From: Sphagnum compactum
Taxonomy: Eukaryota; Bryophyta; Sphagnopsida; Sphagnales
Reading direction: 5' to 3'
Assembly (NCBI GenBank): GCA_965153455.1
Contig: OZ234497.1
Coordinates: 12,882,302 to 12,946,301, forward strand
Length of the DNA: 64,000 nucleotides
Part shown: positions 37,001-50,366 of the stretch, in pieces
Layout: each line of letters opens with the position of its first letter
How positions within the stretch are numbered: the stretch's first letter is position 1
Program-made: the position numbers and the translations under genes
Notes under the pieces: generated by a model
The model's input: the letters and a program-made list of their open reading frames with translations, nothing else
Databases searched by the model: none
What the model was told of the DNA's origin: nothing

Positions 37001-40000
37001 AGCAGCAGCAGGCTCACATATCTTGACCAAATCTGGTGTTACTCACATCAGCACTACATCTGAAGGTGTGTATGTGTCACTTATTGTAACCTAATTGTCA
37101 CTCAGGATAGAGAGATTCTGCCCTTCACCCTAAGCTTCTTTGGGTTCACTTTTGCTCTTTCAAACACATGTGATCTTGGCCAATAAAACATCATGACATC
37201 TAGGAGAAAGGGCCCAGCTTAAGAACCTTCCAGGATTTGATATACCTCTCACAAGAGGTGAGTGAAAGGTACTTAAAATCTCTCCCAAATTTCTAAACAT
37301 CAAGGCCATTCTCCTACTTAAGGATCTGTTGGATTATGATGGCACCCACCTGGCTGGGACCTTACAAAATATATATAAGGACCCATACAGCCTAGCATAC
37401 ACTATATAACATATCCACGAAATACACTAAGTAAAATCCAACAGGCAAAATTTAAGTTGCAAACAGTGTTTCTGTTTCTTGTGAAATTTCACATCCTGGC
37501 AACAAAAAAAAATTGGTTGCAAGGAGTTGATGTGTTCAACACAGCAGTCAATAAGAATATACCATTGCTCATTGCAATCTAGCTTTCAATTATGAGCTTA
37601 CAAGATGGAGGATTGAATTGGCATAAATTGTCTGCTAATCACTATGTAGGTGTTCAAGTAAAGGATGAGAACGGTGGAGTTGAAATCTTTGATAAGTGCA
37701 TTGTGAGCACACGTGCACCAAAGGCCCTACAAATGCTTGGAGAAGAGGATTCAACAGCTGAAGAACGCCACATTCTTGGTGCTTTCAAATACAGTACCAG
37801 GTATCAACCTTCCTGGATTGCAGAACATGGAGTAGGCTACTCATTTGAAAGTAGTAGCAATTTTTTGTTTTGCTTGTTTAAAGCCTGGATTGACTGGCAT
37901 GCAGTAATTTTGCTGCATAAGTATTATTGACCTGCATCAAGAATCAAGGACATGTAGGCTACCTCAGTATGTTTACATAATCAGTCCAGATTTTCCACAA
38001 GGCTCTTCTAACAAGTTTCCAATTTTCTTATGATGCAATATAATCCCTTCCCAATTCTTGATTATACTTTTTTTCCTTGGGAATCACAATTAGTTGCTGG
38101 ATCATGATTTTTTATTTTTTTTGTTTTGGGTGTTTTTTTAGCAATGTATATCTGCATCAGGATGTGGAAGAATTGATGCCCAAGAATGCAACTGCATGGG
38201 CTGCACGGAACTTCTTAGTCAACAGTGAAGGTCATGTGTACATGACATATTGGCTCAACCATCTTCAGGTCAGGCATTCCACTGTTCTAATTTAGTTTCA
38301 ATTTTATACTCACTCAAGCTAGAAGCTATGGGAAGTTATTCTTTGTGTATTAATTTTTTAACAAGTTACATCTTTTCTCTCTTTTTTTTTCCTTTTTCAA
38401 TTGAAAAAAAAATGGAAGCAGCTTCCAGTAGCACTCAAGTAAAACTTCACCAAGTTTTTGGTGCTCTGGTGAACTTATTACAAGTGCTGCAGGGTCTAGT
38501 CACTAGTGCATCGAAGACTGAATATGTTCTGCCCTGCATTGACTGATATCATCCTTGTAGGTTTCCACTACATGAAAAAAGCTGATGAAAGTTTTGTGTT
38601 TGCAGAATCTGGGAAGTACAGGGCTGCCTTATTTGGTGACTATGAACCCACCCAAAGAACCAAAGCATATTGTGGATAAGTGGCAAACAAGTCACCTAAT
38701 TCCATCTCTTGCAACAGCTGCAGCAGCAAAGCAGCTTGAAGGGATACAAGGGAAACAGGGCATTTGGTTTTGTGGAGCCTACCAAGGTATCTATCTAATG
38801 TGCCACATCGATGATGCAGTTTTTTGATTTGAAATTCATGAAGTCATGTCCACAATTGGTGAAATATACGCAAACCCTTCCATACCAACTTGAGAAACAT
38901 TGGTACCTTGCAATTGCAATGGTCTTGGATCAACATTAATTTCTTTGCACAAAGGTGGTCCTATCTTGCACAAAATGCATTATGTTTTGGGGTTTCTTGG
39001 GATTTTTTGTATTTTGTTGCAAGATTGATGTGTTGGATCAATCAGTGAAATTTGCAAAATTTATGAATGTTTGTTGTGGCTGCATGTACATCTTCAGGAC
39101 ATGGATTTCATGAAGACAACATCAAGGTACAATGTGTTGTTTGCAAGTGTACTCTTTTCCAGCAATATTGTTGAAATTTTCTAGACTGAAAAGGGTTGCA
39201 ACCAAATTAGATCCTAAATGTCGTCTAGACTAGATGTAAAAACACCCAATTACCAAGAATGTGTGCTTCATTATTTGGTGTTGCAGGTAGGGCTGGAAAC
39301 AGCAAATGGTTTGTTGGGTACAGAGTTCAGGTCATTGACACTTGTGAAAGAAATGGTGCCCACATATCTAGAGTCTCTCTCTCGGACAATTGTCACTGGA
39401 TTTCTCAACAGCTTCATCCGCACAGGAAGAATCCAGTATGTGCTCTCATCTCCATTATATATGTTTCAGCCTGTAGGATGGTTGGTAGAAAGATTGAAAT
39501 CTTCCAAATCAAAAAATGATTCAATGAATGTTTGATCACATCATATGAATATGAATGGAGTAGCTATGGAAGATCACATAGTTTCAATAGTCTCACATAA
39601 TTTAGTAATGCCCGACGCGCATAGCATCACATGTCACATACTCAGTGGGATGATCATGCGAGCTGTGTTCAGATTGCTGGAAGTTGGTGGAACAGAATTT
39701 GACTTCAATGGTGATGAGAAGGGATGTGATTTACAGTGTAAATTGCACATTATTCGTCCTGCTTTCTATTGGAAGGTTAGTAATTTCCACCTTGTATACC
39801 GTAACCATCTATTGGATGTTCATGATTATTCAGTTTTAGTCATTGGCTTGGTAGCTTAAAATGTAACTAACAATGTCGTATATAGATTTGCTTGTTGTTG
39901 CACAGATGTTTGTCATGCATTTTAGAATGTGTGTGTGTGAACTCATTTTTGGATGCATTCTCATGCTTTAATTTGTTCATATTTATGTTTGTCTAGTATG

Positions 40001-43000
40001 GACTACATTTATTGTGTGAAAATTTGTGTGTTTTTTCATGATATTTCCTAGTGGATTTTTAGATTACATTTTCCATGTGCATGTTTTTAAAAGGCAATAA
40101 TGCAAGAGTTGGATTAAAAGTTTGGATTTGGCATCATGGTGGAGGGCAGATTGCTACAAGGCAAGATTTAGGGTTTGCTGACGCTTATGTGGATGGAGAC
40201 TTCACTTGTGTTGATGAGGAAAATGGGCTCCTCCATTTCTTTCAGGTCTGGATTGCAATTTTTCTTTTGTGACTCAACATGCTTTCAGTATAGAATTTTA
40301 CTTAGAATCCATGTCTTTTCTTTGAAGATGTAAAACATTTGTTGGATACTACAATCCATTATGCAAATGGCTTATTGAGATGTACTACTTTTGCTGCAGA
40401 TATTCATTGCAAATAGAGACATTGACAGATTATCCGACAATCACTTAACTGAAAGCAGGTGACTTAGAAGCAACCTTGTATACATGCGTGACATTATCTG
40501 CATGATGTTTTGTGGTGCTCTAGTTGATCAAGAGCTTTGATTTGATTTGCAAGTTCTTTGTTGCTTTCTCATTGACATGTGAATGTCCAATGCCTTATGT
40601 AGCTTCTTTGGAGCTATGTAGCATGTGGGCACACTATTGATCAAAGGTTTCTTTGAACATGTTTTGCATGGATTGGAGGTTTCTTTTCAACCTATTTGTT
40701 TAGTAAATTTGAATGGTTCCATCATTTCATCTTCCAACAAATTGGCTTGTATAGGAAAAAAGGTTGGATGGTGCCACTTATGTGGACATCAACCTTAGAT
40801 CGGGCAATCTCATATATTCAGCATTTATTGCACAACAATTCACAGACAAATGCACGTCACAATATTGCTAGTCACTACGACAAGGTACAATTCTCCTCCT
40901 CCTATTTTTCCTATAATTGATAAATATGGGAGTCGAGACATCCTATTGCATGACTTGGCACTAGCAAGTCTTCTTGTTATTGAGCCACAGTTCTAAATAT
41001 ACATTATTCCTTGCAAGTCTTGATGAACCCACAATACATAATTTTTCATGTTTAACATCCCATGAAAGAATGTGGAACTTTGAAAATTTCTTGAATGTTT
41101 AATATGGGTTATGTCACATACTAGGTCTCTTCTTCTTAGATTGTAAATGGAATGACCTATGGTGGGTGATTATGGATGTGACTAGAGCAATGACATGTTC
41201 TCATTGTTTCTCGATGAAACAATGTCATATTCGTGTGCAATTTTCAAGGTATTTTGATCATCCCCTTCTTCCCAACATTGTACATTGAAATTCAAATATA
41301 TCATTTGTGAGGAGATCAATGATTTATATTTTTCTAGTTGTAGGTGTAACCCATCATGGTTTAGTTGCAATTCCTATTTGAAGTGTGACCAAAAAATGAA
41401 AGGAAGACTGCAAACTATGTGAATTCATGTGGTATGTTTATGTGTCTTGAAATGAGGGGAATGAGAATGAGGGCCTTGAGTGAAGGGTTTTGAGATTTTA
41501 CATTTCAAGCATGAGTTTTGAACTACATGTAGGTGCACAATTTGTTGGCATGGTCTAGCTAACTGAAACTTGATTGTTTTGTACAGGATCTTAAAGAACC
41601 CTTGGTGGATGCCCAAATGCGCAAAATTGATCTATTAATTGATAAGGTCTATAACTAAATCACTCCAAAATGTCATATTTGCAACTTCACTAATCCATCA
41701 CATTGTGTTCCTTATTCTAGTAAAGCTCAAGAAGCAAAATCTCTCATGTGCCCTTGCTTTGCTAACCAATTATATCGATCACATGCAACATTAATGTTCA
41801 ATCATTGTGACATGGAAACCGTTAGAATATAATATTGATTGTAAATTTGTGTGGAGTTGTAATTTATTGTCTCAAATAGGCACAAGTAAATAGCACTCAT
41901 GAAGTGCTAGAAATAGGATTTGGTTGGGGTGCGTTGGCAATCCAATTGGTACGTCGTATTGGATGCCACTACACTGGCGTAACTCTTTCTGAAGAACAAC
42001 TCAAATTCGCACAAGATCGGGTTAAAGAGGCTCATATGGAGGTTTTGACACCTTAATTTTTTTTACCCCTTTTTTTCCTATTTTTTTCATAAAAAGTTGA
42101 AGCAAGCTACCTAAAGTTGTTGTGTTGATACATGATCCCTCCTAATTGCTTAATGCATTCATTTATCTTGGTTGGTTGTGAATAGATTTCATTAATGGAA
42201 TTTGGGGTTGCTTTCATGCAGGACAAAATTACCTTTCAATTGTGTGATTATCGATTGGTGCCTGGAAAACAAAAATACAATCGAATCATTTCATGGTGAA
42301 AAAATATTATAATATTTTCTTTGGCAAAAACACCATTGATTGTGACCACTACTAAATGTTGTTTTTTTCCTCATGTATTCAAGCTTTCCTTGAGATCAAA
42401 TCTCGCACATAATTTTTATCATGTCATGAAGAGCTTGGGAGAATAGTAATAAGATCTCCTTCCAATTAAAATATGCACAATCTTGCAAAATTGCATTACA
42501 TTAAAACTAGCATTATTGTTTAACAAAATGTGAGTTTAATTTTAAGCCTCAATCCTAATATCTCTATTCTTGGTGTAGTGAAATGGTGGAGCATGCGGGG
42601 CATGAATACCTTCCCGAATGGTTCAAACATTGCGATCGGCTTTTGGCCAAGGATGGAATTCTTGTCGTCCAGGTTCTTGGCATTTTCTTTCATTTATCAA
42701 TTCCAAATACTTATGTTGATTTCATAATCTACACATAAGTGAGTTGTGTTGCAATGAATTTTTGAAATAATTGATGTCTAGGCACACTTAAATTTAGCCA
42801 AGGTTACTAACATGTCACATTAATTTTGACATTGGGTTTAAAATGAACAAGAGAAAATGACATATTACAAAAAAATGTTTAAGCTCCCAAAAAAGACAAT
42901 TTCAATGATCCATATTTGCAATGATTGTTGAGTAGGTCTCATCAATGCCTGAAGAGATGTACGAAAGAAACAGAACAAGCTCAGGATTTGTCTCGGAATA

Positions 43001-44699
43001 CATTTTCCCCGGTGGTTGTCTTCCATCGTTAAGTGCTCTCACTTCTGCCATGACCATTGCCTCCTCCTTTAGGTACTCACCTATGCCTTCCAACTCTTGC
43101 AAGCATCAATATTGCATACTATAAATTTTACTTTTGCCTTTCATTCCAATTGGATCAACAAACAAACTAGCCATTTCAGATCAACATTGAATTTGTGATT
43201 AAATGTGAAGAGACTCTAATGTTTATGTTTAAAGGTAATTCTTTAGTATGTAAACGAAAAGGGTTTATCTTTGAAGTTAGACCTTTGCACCACAAGGTTG
43301 ACCTCAGTTGATTGCAAGTTTTAAAAAATCATAGAATGGTCTAAACATAGGCCATTTCCTTATGTAAATTTTTGATGTGTTGATATACACATATAGATTA
43401 AAAAATAAAAGAGATGGCTTCCATAACTTGGAAGGTAATATGACAAACTACTGGGGATCTTTGGTGGATCTTTGTGACTTAGAAAGCATGTGCTAGATTT
43501 TTCCTTATAATCATCCTAAAATTATATTTAAAAATATTTGCTCCTTTACAAACACATGGCAACCTTGTGACATGATATCAAATCTTGTGCATAAACCTTT
43601 TATTCTAAAGCCTATTTCATTAATGCTTGTATCATGAGCTCATTCCATTGTCTATTGTATTTATTAATTCGGATTGATCTTTCTCCTAACCAAAAGTATG
43701 GTAATACTTGTTCAGTCCAAGTTAACCCTCTAAAAGAACTATCAAAAGGGGCTAGAAAATACATAGAGTTTTATTTTGGGTTACAAACTCGTGAACCCTT
43801 TAAGGTCACTTCCTATGGGTGTCTACATTTTTATACCATGCCCATATTCATGTTGTACATGTTAATTCTATAATGGATCAATTGGTACAAGTTTAACACA
43901 AATCTTGTGATCAATGTATTGGCAGTGTGGAAAGTATGGAAAATTATGGGAGTCACTATGTCGAGACTTTGCAACGATGGCATGACAAATTCAATGTCAA
44001 TCGCAGGCATACCTTTATGAACCCTTCCTCTTTCATGTTTGCAAATATTTGATTTGGAACCATTAAAGTTTGGGGGTGGTAGATGACATCATTTGTTGAT
44101 CACATTATATGACATATTATTTTAATATTGATCATGCACTCATAATAATAACTAAAATGTGTCTATTGAACATGAATTTTTTTTAATTGTTGAATCTACC
44201 ACACCCAAACATTAATGGCATGAAATGGCATTGCTCTTGCCCATTAGTAAGGTGCTTAACTTGCCTTAATTCAACTTGCCTAGCACTTTACCCAACATAA
44301 TGGCCAAGAGCTTGTCATTCCATAGTACATAAACATATAGTGAGAAACAATGTTATTTGTAACTAGCCTCCTATTGGATGTCTAGGTAATTGATTCAACT
44401 TCTCTCTCCTTTTTTATGGCAATCATTTTTATACATATATGTGGCTGACCTTTTTAAGACTTTGAGAATTTAAAAGTGGCTAGAATCTTGTTTTCCATAT
44501 GCTTCTTGATCACATTCTAATTGTCAAGATGGGGTAACTTTGGTGCAGCAAAATTCTTCAACTCGGTTTCAGTGAGAAATTTTTCCGCATGTGGGATTAT
44601 TATTTGATATATACTCTTGCCGGTTTCAAGTCTTGCACATTGGGCAACCTTCAGGTTCTCATGTTTTCTATAACACATTTTGAACAATTGTTTCCATAA
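34087..44699 (+). CDS. CPS: Cyclopropane fatty acid synthase, plant two-domain type (FAD oxidase-like + SAM methyltransferase), 23 exons, 872 aa
   Basis: Transfers a methylene from S-adenosylmethionine to a cis double bond of membrane-lipid acyl chains. Exons: 34087-34275, 34432-34658, 35833-35944, 36283-36384, 36718-36777, 36984-37065, 37650-37800, 38142-38268, 38606-38786, 39098-39126, 39287-39435, 39673-39775, 40150-40245, 40400-40458, 40755-40884, 41186-41248, 41587-41646, 41880-42041, 42222-42295, 42579-42672, 42936-43072, 43926-44006, 44549-44699. All phases join and no stop intervenes. Residues 2-16 hold the FAD-binding GxGxxG (VVGAGVAGL). Residues about 60-420 form the amine-oxidase-like domain (SFSVS, GCEW, GIWFCGAYQGHGFHED). 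The methyltransferase holds SYSCAIF (C616), EIGFGWG (651-657, SAM loop), TLSEEQLKFA, CEMVEHAGH (E723), EYIFPGGCLPS and NYGSHY (Y807). By homology to the bacterial enzyme C616, E723 and Y807 match the bicarbonate-site residues. The C-terminus (WDYYL, AGFKSCTLGNLQ) matches plant homologues, and the length fits their ~860-870 aa. Oddities: GC-AG intron 22, Phe654 for Cys, and a diverged exon 5. Expression and activity are unknown. Confidence 0.93.
34749..34783. repeat. Microsatellite (TGATC)n in synthase intron 2
   Basis: Seven perfect pentanucleotide units follow exon 2 within intron 2. Confidence 0.95.
34962..35075. repeat. 40-bp tandem repeat with CCAAT words, 3 copies, intron 2
   Basis: TTATTGGCCAATGAGAA(A/G)CA recurs with TGGCCAATGA at 34,971, 35,011 and 35,051, an exact 40-bp period. 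Each copy is followed by a GTCATT or ATCATT word. Each copy carries an ATTGG/CCAAT palindrome. Confidence 0.9.
35383..35482. repeat. 41-42-bp tandem repeat, intron 2
   Basis: GCCAACTCGGGTACTGG followed by TCGGATCCAACTTCGAACC recurs at 35,383, 35,425 and (partial) 35,465. The surrounding 35,200-35,520 is GC-rich relative to the intron and may be an inserted element. Confidence 0.85.
35993..36016. repeat. Microsatellite (TTA)n in synthase intron 3
   Basis: About eight TTA/TAT units lie just downstream of exon 3. Confidence 0.95.
36040..36171. repeat. 67-bp tandem duplication in synthase intron 3
   Basis: CACTTCTTGCATAT(G/A)(C/T)TTTC, then AACTAGTTCAGGATCA and TTTCATATTACAAATGGG(A/G)AA, occurs at 36,040 and again at 36,107 with few differences. 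Confidence 0.9.
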
Positions 44700-46001
44700 T
44701 TGTTGTTTCAACATATGAAACTTATATAATTAAACTTATATAATTAAACCAAGGTATCCATAATTATGTACTAGATTGTATATAATTATGTACTAGGTAT
44801 ATATGTTGTATCCATAATTCCAAGCTTTTGAATTGCATGTCTTTTGATCCCCAAACAAGTAATTCAACTTCATACTTAAGACAAATTTGATGTGCAGATT
44901 GTTTTCTCGCGCCCTGGAAATACATCATCTTTTGGGCATTGGAAGTTGACCCACTAAACCAATCATGATGGACGTAAAGGACAACATATTTAGCTCTCTT
45001 TGTTTTGACATTAGCAAGGAGGACCATATATATTTGGAGCTCCCTCCATTAGCTTACCTTGTTTTTCTCCCACCTCAAAAGTAGGGGTCTTTATGTAGAT
45101 CATAATGTTGATTAGAAAGATTGAGTGAGACTATGCCAAGAAAACTTTAAATACATTGTGTTGTTGTGCCCTCCTTCTACAGGGTGTAAGGTTTGAGATG
45201 AGTGTTACATTAGGAACTTTGAATTCGCAATATGCAAATAAATATTGGGTTAGCAAAAAGCTTTACAAAATTACAACATATATGTAAAGACTTACCTCCT
45301 ACTCCTTACAAACTTACCCATTGTTAGCAACTTCTTGGCCTCTAGAATGACATTTCTCTTTATATCAAACTCTCTCTTAATTTTTAGATATGCTTTCAAT
45401 TATTGACTTTCAACTATTTTTCATGTGTCCTTTGGAGCTTAAGGTGATTCAGGAAACATAATGTGCTTCAATTCCCTTCATTGCAAATGTCTAGAGAAAG
45501 GTCCATTCCAACAACCTCAAAGAAACTAATTTAAGGTTCTTATATGCATAACATTGGAGATTTATAATTATGTTTAGCTCTAAATTGTGCTAGAATCAAT
45601 GTTATGCACATTAATGTGAGGTAGATAATATGCTCCAATTCCAAAGGAAAATATCATTTAATGAAAATTAAACATCTTGAAAATAGATGTTTGCAAAAAT
45701 AAAATAGGCTTCTAGGGCCATTCTTGTAATGGGAAGTGAACAAATGATAGGAGGGTAGTTTAAGAACAGAAAAAAAAAATGAGGAAGGGGAAAGGGAAGG
45801 GTGAGAGAAAAAAAAAGAATAGCAGGAAAAGGATTGTGAGAAGGAAACAATACCTACTTCAAATAATTGAAATGGATCATACCAATGTAATTATTGGTAA
45901 AATGTAATTACATCAATGAACTTTGACAATGTGAATGGAATTGACCAAAAGGATAAAACTTACACATATGGGAAAATTTTGATGGCACAAATGATCCAAA
46001 C

Positions 46002-46004
<3 letters not shown>

Positions 46005-46036
<32 letters not shown>

Positions 46037-46047
46037 ACACACACACA
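46005..46047. repeat. (GT)n(AC)n palindromic microsatellite
   Basis: About 15 GT units are followed without interruption by about 6 AC units, so the two parts are complementary and can fold into a hairpin. Confidence 0.95.
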
Positions 46048-49000
46048 TGAAAGTTATTGCATGATGAAACTACATACATGGATCAAATAAATTTCATGAT
46101 TAAAGATGGCAAATTGATAAATTTAACAACATATCGAAAAGAATCACATGGAAAAAATTCAACAACATGGATGACAAAACATTGAATACACATGACCAAG
46201 TTTAACATTTGTGTGGTCACTTTCATCCATGTAATGTACTTCATTAACATCATTTACATGTTTTTTTCCATATTACTGTTAAATTTTTTTTATTTCATCA
46301 ATATGTTCCAATTTGTTGTAAAGTCAAGGCAAGGGTTTAATGTCATCACATGTAATTATATAGTCAATGATTTACATGGTAACAAAAACATTTTATGCCA
46401 CGTGGAAGCTTACAATTACATAATTGAATTTTTTGTTTATAAACGCCATTTAAGCAATTAAGAAATATAGGGTTGTTGGTACAAGCAATCATGGCACCCA
46501 ATTTTTATGGTGAAGTTTTCCATTTTTCAACAAAGAAATTGAGAAAATTTTGGAATCTTTTTATAGTGTACATTTGACCAATTGTGTTTCTTCTTTTGGT
46601 TAAATTTTTCCAAAATCTTGGTATAAAAAGGGGGGGAAAACGTTGATGGAACTTGTACATTTAAATTTTTAGGCAAGTTGGAAAAGTTCAAAATTAAATA
46701 TTATAAGATTTGCAAAGGTAAAAATGTTGGTCAAAATCTCAATTTGGTGGGCACCAAATGATGGAAAAAATACAATGTTGTCTGAAATTATTGATAATTC
46801 AAAACACAAAATTTAGATTACCACAACCTAGGGTTAGTTTCCACATGGATGAAATCAATAAATTTTCTTAAAAAATCAAATTGTTTTCTTAATTTGAAAT
46901 TATTATTATTTTCATGATCTACTACAATATTGTCATATAAGGAATGAAATTATTCATATTTTAGCTTGTGATAATTATAATGGTTTTCAACACCTCAACT
47001 TTGTATTTTCACAAAAATTCTCTCATCGTTCAAAAGATTATTTGACAACAATATTAATTGTAAGGTAAAGTCCGTAGGTTCAAGTTGGGGTGAAAGTAGG
47101 TGGACACATATACGACTTACAAATTACATACAACTTCAACGTGGTGGGCACCAAATGAATGTAAAAGCTATGTAATAAAATAGAAAATATTTAGTTGCAC
47201 TTAATTTCCTGAAATTAAACATCAATTAATATAATAACTAAATGGTTTCCATGATATTTCTATTTTAATATCTTAACTAAATGGCTTGGTAATGATCTCC
47301 TTATGTTTCAATTTTATCCACATGCCCACACACCCCATGACTAAAAATTGATAGATGTTTGCCAACTTATTTATTTATTTGAAAAAAGGGTCCAACGACC
47401 CCAATTTGAATATTCCATACTTTCAACAATTAATAAGTACATTAGGTTTTCTCCTTTTTAGTGATTTTATTAAGGTATTTCAATGGTTTGGACTATAAGG
47501 GAAAGGTTTTGAGTTCAATTCCTTAAAAAATTTGCCAAGTGTAGGTTTAAGATTTTTTTTCTTAATATGCCTTCTTGAGAATTAATTAATGTTGAACATA
47601 ATTAATTGTGCCTATGATAGTCATGAACCAATAATATATATGTCATAGGTGACCATATCATGTGGCATGAAAAGATTCAACATTATGGCCACTAAGGGTG
47701 TTTTGTAGTAATAGTGCATTAGAAAAAGATAAAACCTAAAAATAGCTTTTAAAGTTTGATAAAAGAACAAAAGTTAAGTGATAAAAAACATAATATGGTT
47801 GGTAAAAATATGTATGAAATATATATTATAAGGTTTTTAAATTATTTGAAAATGAAAACAATAATGGATATGTGTTGTCAAACATTGAAATTATGACATT
47901 TTATCCTAAATATTAAATAGAGCCACCCAATTTTGATAGGAATCCACAAACTTTCAAGACATTTGAAACATGGTGAAAATAATGTGACACAAAATTAGAT
48001 TTTGACAAATACTAAACACCAAAATTTTAAAAGTTTGGAACTATATCTAACCTACTTCATTATCAATTGGTCCTATATTGTCAATAAACTCAACTATCCA
48101 TTAAATTATGGATGTAAAATGGTTTTATTATTAAAGAGGACACTTGGTAGATACAAGTCAAGTTTTGCTCATGTGCAAAATGAAACATGATATGTGTCAT
48201 CACACAGTTCAAACAACCCATTATGTCATAGTCAAACACTATGGGAATCCACAATTTTAATCACACTAAAAGGATTATTATTTGTTATAAAATTAAGGAA
48301 AGTTGTTCCATGCTTGAAACTATTCCAATGCAATTCTTCATGATCAAATGTAGATGATGTTGGACCTAGTAGTGCATTTTGAGATGTAAACATATTTGTT
48401 ATATTTTGTGCAACATACTATTAAGAAATTTATGACCTTTTATTATAAACTCATAATATTCAAATATGGGTTACTTTTTCAATGAGTATGGTGGATATCT
48501 TTGATTAAGATATTGTATGTCATTTGAAAAAATGAACAAAGCCTGCATCTAGTGGTCACCAAATTTTAATTCAAAGATGAAAACTTAGTTTTCCCCAAGG
48601 ACTAATAGGATAGATTACCTAGGTAGAAAACAACAAATCAATCCTATTGGAAGCTAGTTAAGCTTGGCATATTAATTGCAATGGTGGCAACATGGTTGTC
48701 ATTGTTTATTTACACATGAAGTTTGACAACACATTAGTCCAATGGAAATTGGAACATGATGAAGGCAAAAGCTAATATGATAAGTGGTTAATGTATACCT
48801 AAATAACTGCATGTTTAATGTGTTTTTTTTGGACCAAAAACATCCAAGGCATGGTGGGCAAACAAGGTAGGAAAATGAGATTAAGCTACCCATCACACAA
48901 AGGTTTGCTATTATCTTAGAAAAACACCAATGATATTTAATAAAAAATCATGTTTTTCTTTAGGCCTTTTAGTCCTTTAATAAAGTCTTAATCTATTTTT

Positions 49001-49924
49001 GAAACATTCCCACTCTCATTTTAAAAAGATGAGATTTGATTTAATTTTCTTATTTTAGACTTATGTAAGGGCATTTTATTGCTTCTTGGAGTTCGTGCAT
49101 GTTGTAAGTTAGATTAGGTTACCAACTACCCCTTTTAAGGCTATTATCAACCTACATTAAAGTGTGTGATGGTATTGTTTTATGCAATTTTGGTAAGTAA
49201 ACTAGTTACTATGGGCGTTTTGTCACAAGTCAAGTGATTATCACTAAATTTCACACACAATCCATCAATACCAATGTTGATTCATTAAAAACAAATTACA
49301 CACAATAGAAGCATTCTTATCCAAAGCAAATATTTGTATGGACCATTTGTAACCAATGAAAATAAATATTAAAACCTAGAATTAGCCCCACAACCAAGGT
49401 TTTTTTGGTGGAAAAATTTTGCCATTTAGCAACAAAAAAGGGGGTTGCGAATTGTGCAAATGATGTTTTTGGAAAAAAAACCTAATTTGCTAGATTTTGG
49501 CAAAATGTTTTTGGAACTCACCATATTTAAAACATAGATTCTTGTATGTCATTAGTTTATAACAAAGTTTGAAAAAAATACTATTGTTTTCAACCTCTAG
49601 CCAAATACTTTTGCCTAAGTTCTTTTGTGGATGATGATCACCAATCGACCTAGGCCACAAAATTGAAAAACCTTAAGGGCAAACATTGGTTAAAATTGGT
49701 CTTGTGTTAATTTTGGAACTAAACGTGCTTAATAGTTATAAACAAGAAAGTTGACAACTAGCAATCAATATTTTTTTTTTAAAACCAAAACATAGAAATT
49801 CGAAAATTGAAACTAAAAATTTCCCTTTCACAAAAAATTCCTTAACTAAAATTTATGTAACCATCCAATATTGGCGTGAAGTTTCAAACTCTAACAAACA
49901 AAGATGGATAATATGCACCTTTTC

Positions 49925-49931
<7 letters not shown>

Positions 49932-49966
<35 letters not shown>
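49932..49966. repeat. Microsatellite (TG)n
   Basis: About 17 uninterrupted TG units. Confidence 0.95.
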
Positions 49967-50328
49967 TAGGTTAACAATCACAACCAATGGTTTTTTTGGG
50001 CAAATTTTGGCAACTTGTTGAAAAAAAGTTTAGGGTTGCCACATTTAACTATTGAGATCATGGGGTCACTAGAACAAATGAAAGGGGATTTAATAATAAT
50101 AATAATAATAATAATAATGTCCTACTTGAAATTTAACCAAATTTGGCTTATTAATGTTCTGGATGGTTGCCAAGTCACCTACTTGACAAAATTGAAAAAA
50201 AAGAAAACTTGAGATTTGTGATATACTTTGTTAAGTTATGTATAATAATGTCATATTTTGAGGATTACACAAGTTTGGGTTATCATTATCATCAATATTT
50301 ATAATTATGTGTGTTTCAACTTTATATC

Positions 50329-50331
<3 letters not shown>

Positions 50332-50361
<30 letters not shown>
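50332..50361. repeat. Microsatellite (AT)n
   Basis: About 15 uninterrupted AT units. Confidence 0.95.

Positions 50362-50366
<5 letters not shown>

Noticed and set aside
42902-43102. 66-aa open frame on the minus strand
   Set aside because: Antisense shadow of synthase exon 21.
43926-44052. Truncated synthase ending at the stop at 44,050-44,052
   Set aside because: The conserved C-terminal exon was found at 44,549-44,699 and joins in phase through a GC-AG intron.
44517-44714. 65-aa open frame on the minus strand
   Set aside because: It lies exactly over the last exon of the synthase gene. The plus strand there encodes the conserved C-terminus.
47460-47535. tRNA-like segment with a GTTCAATTCC word
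   Set aside because: No acceptor stem, D-arm or anticodon arm closes around it.
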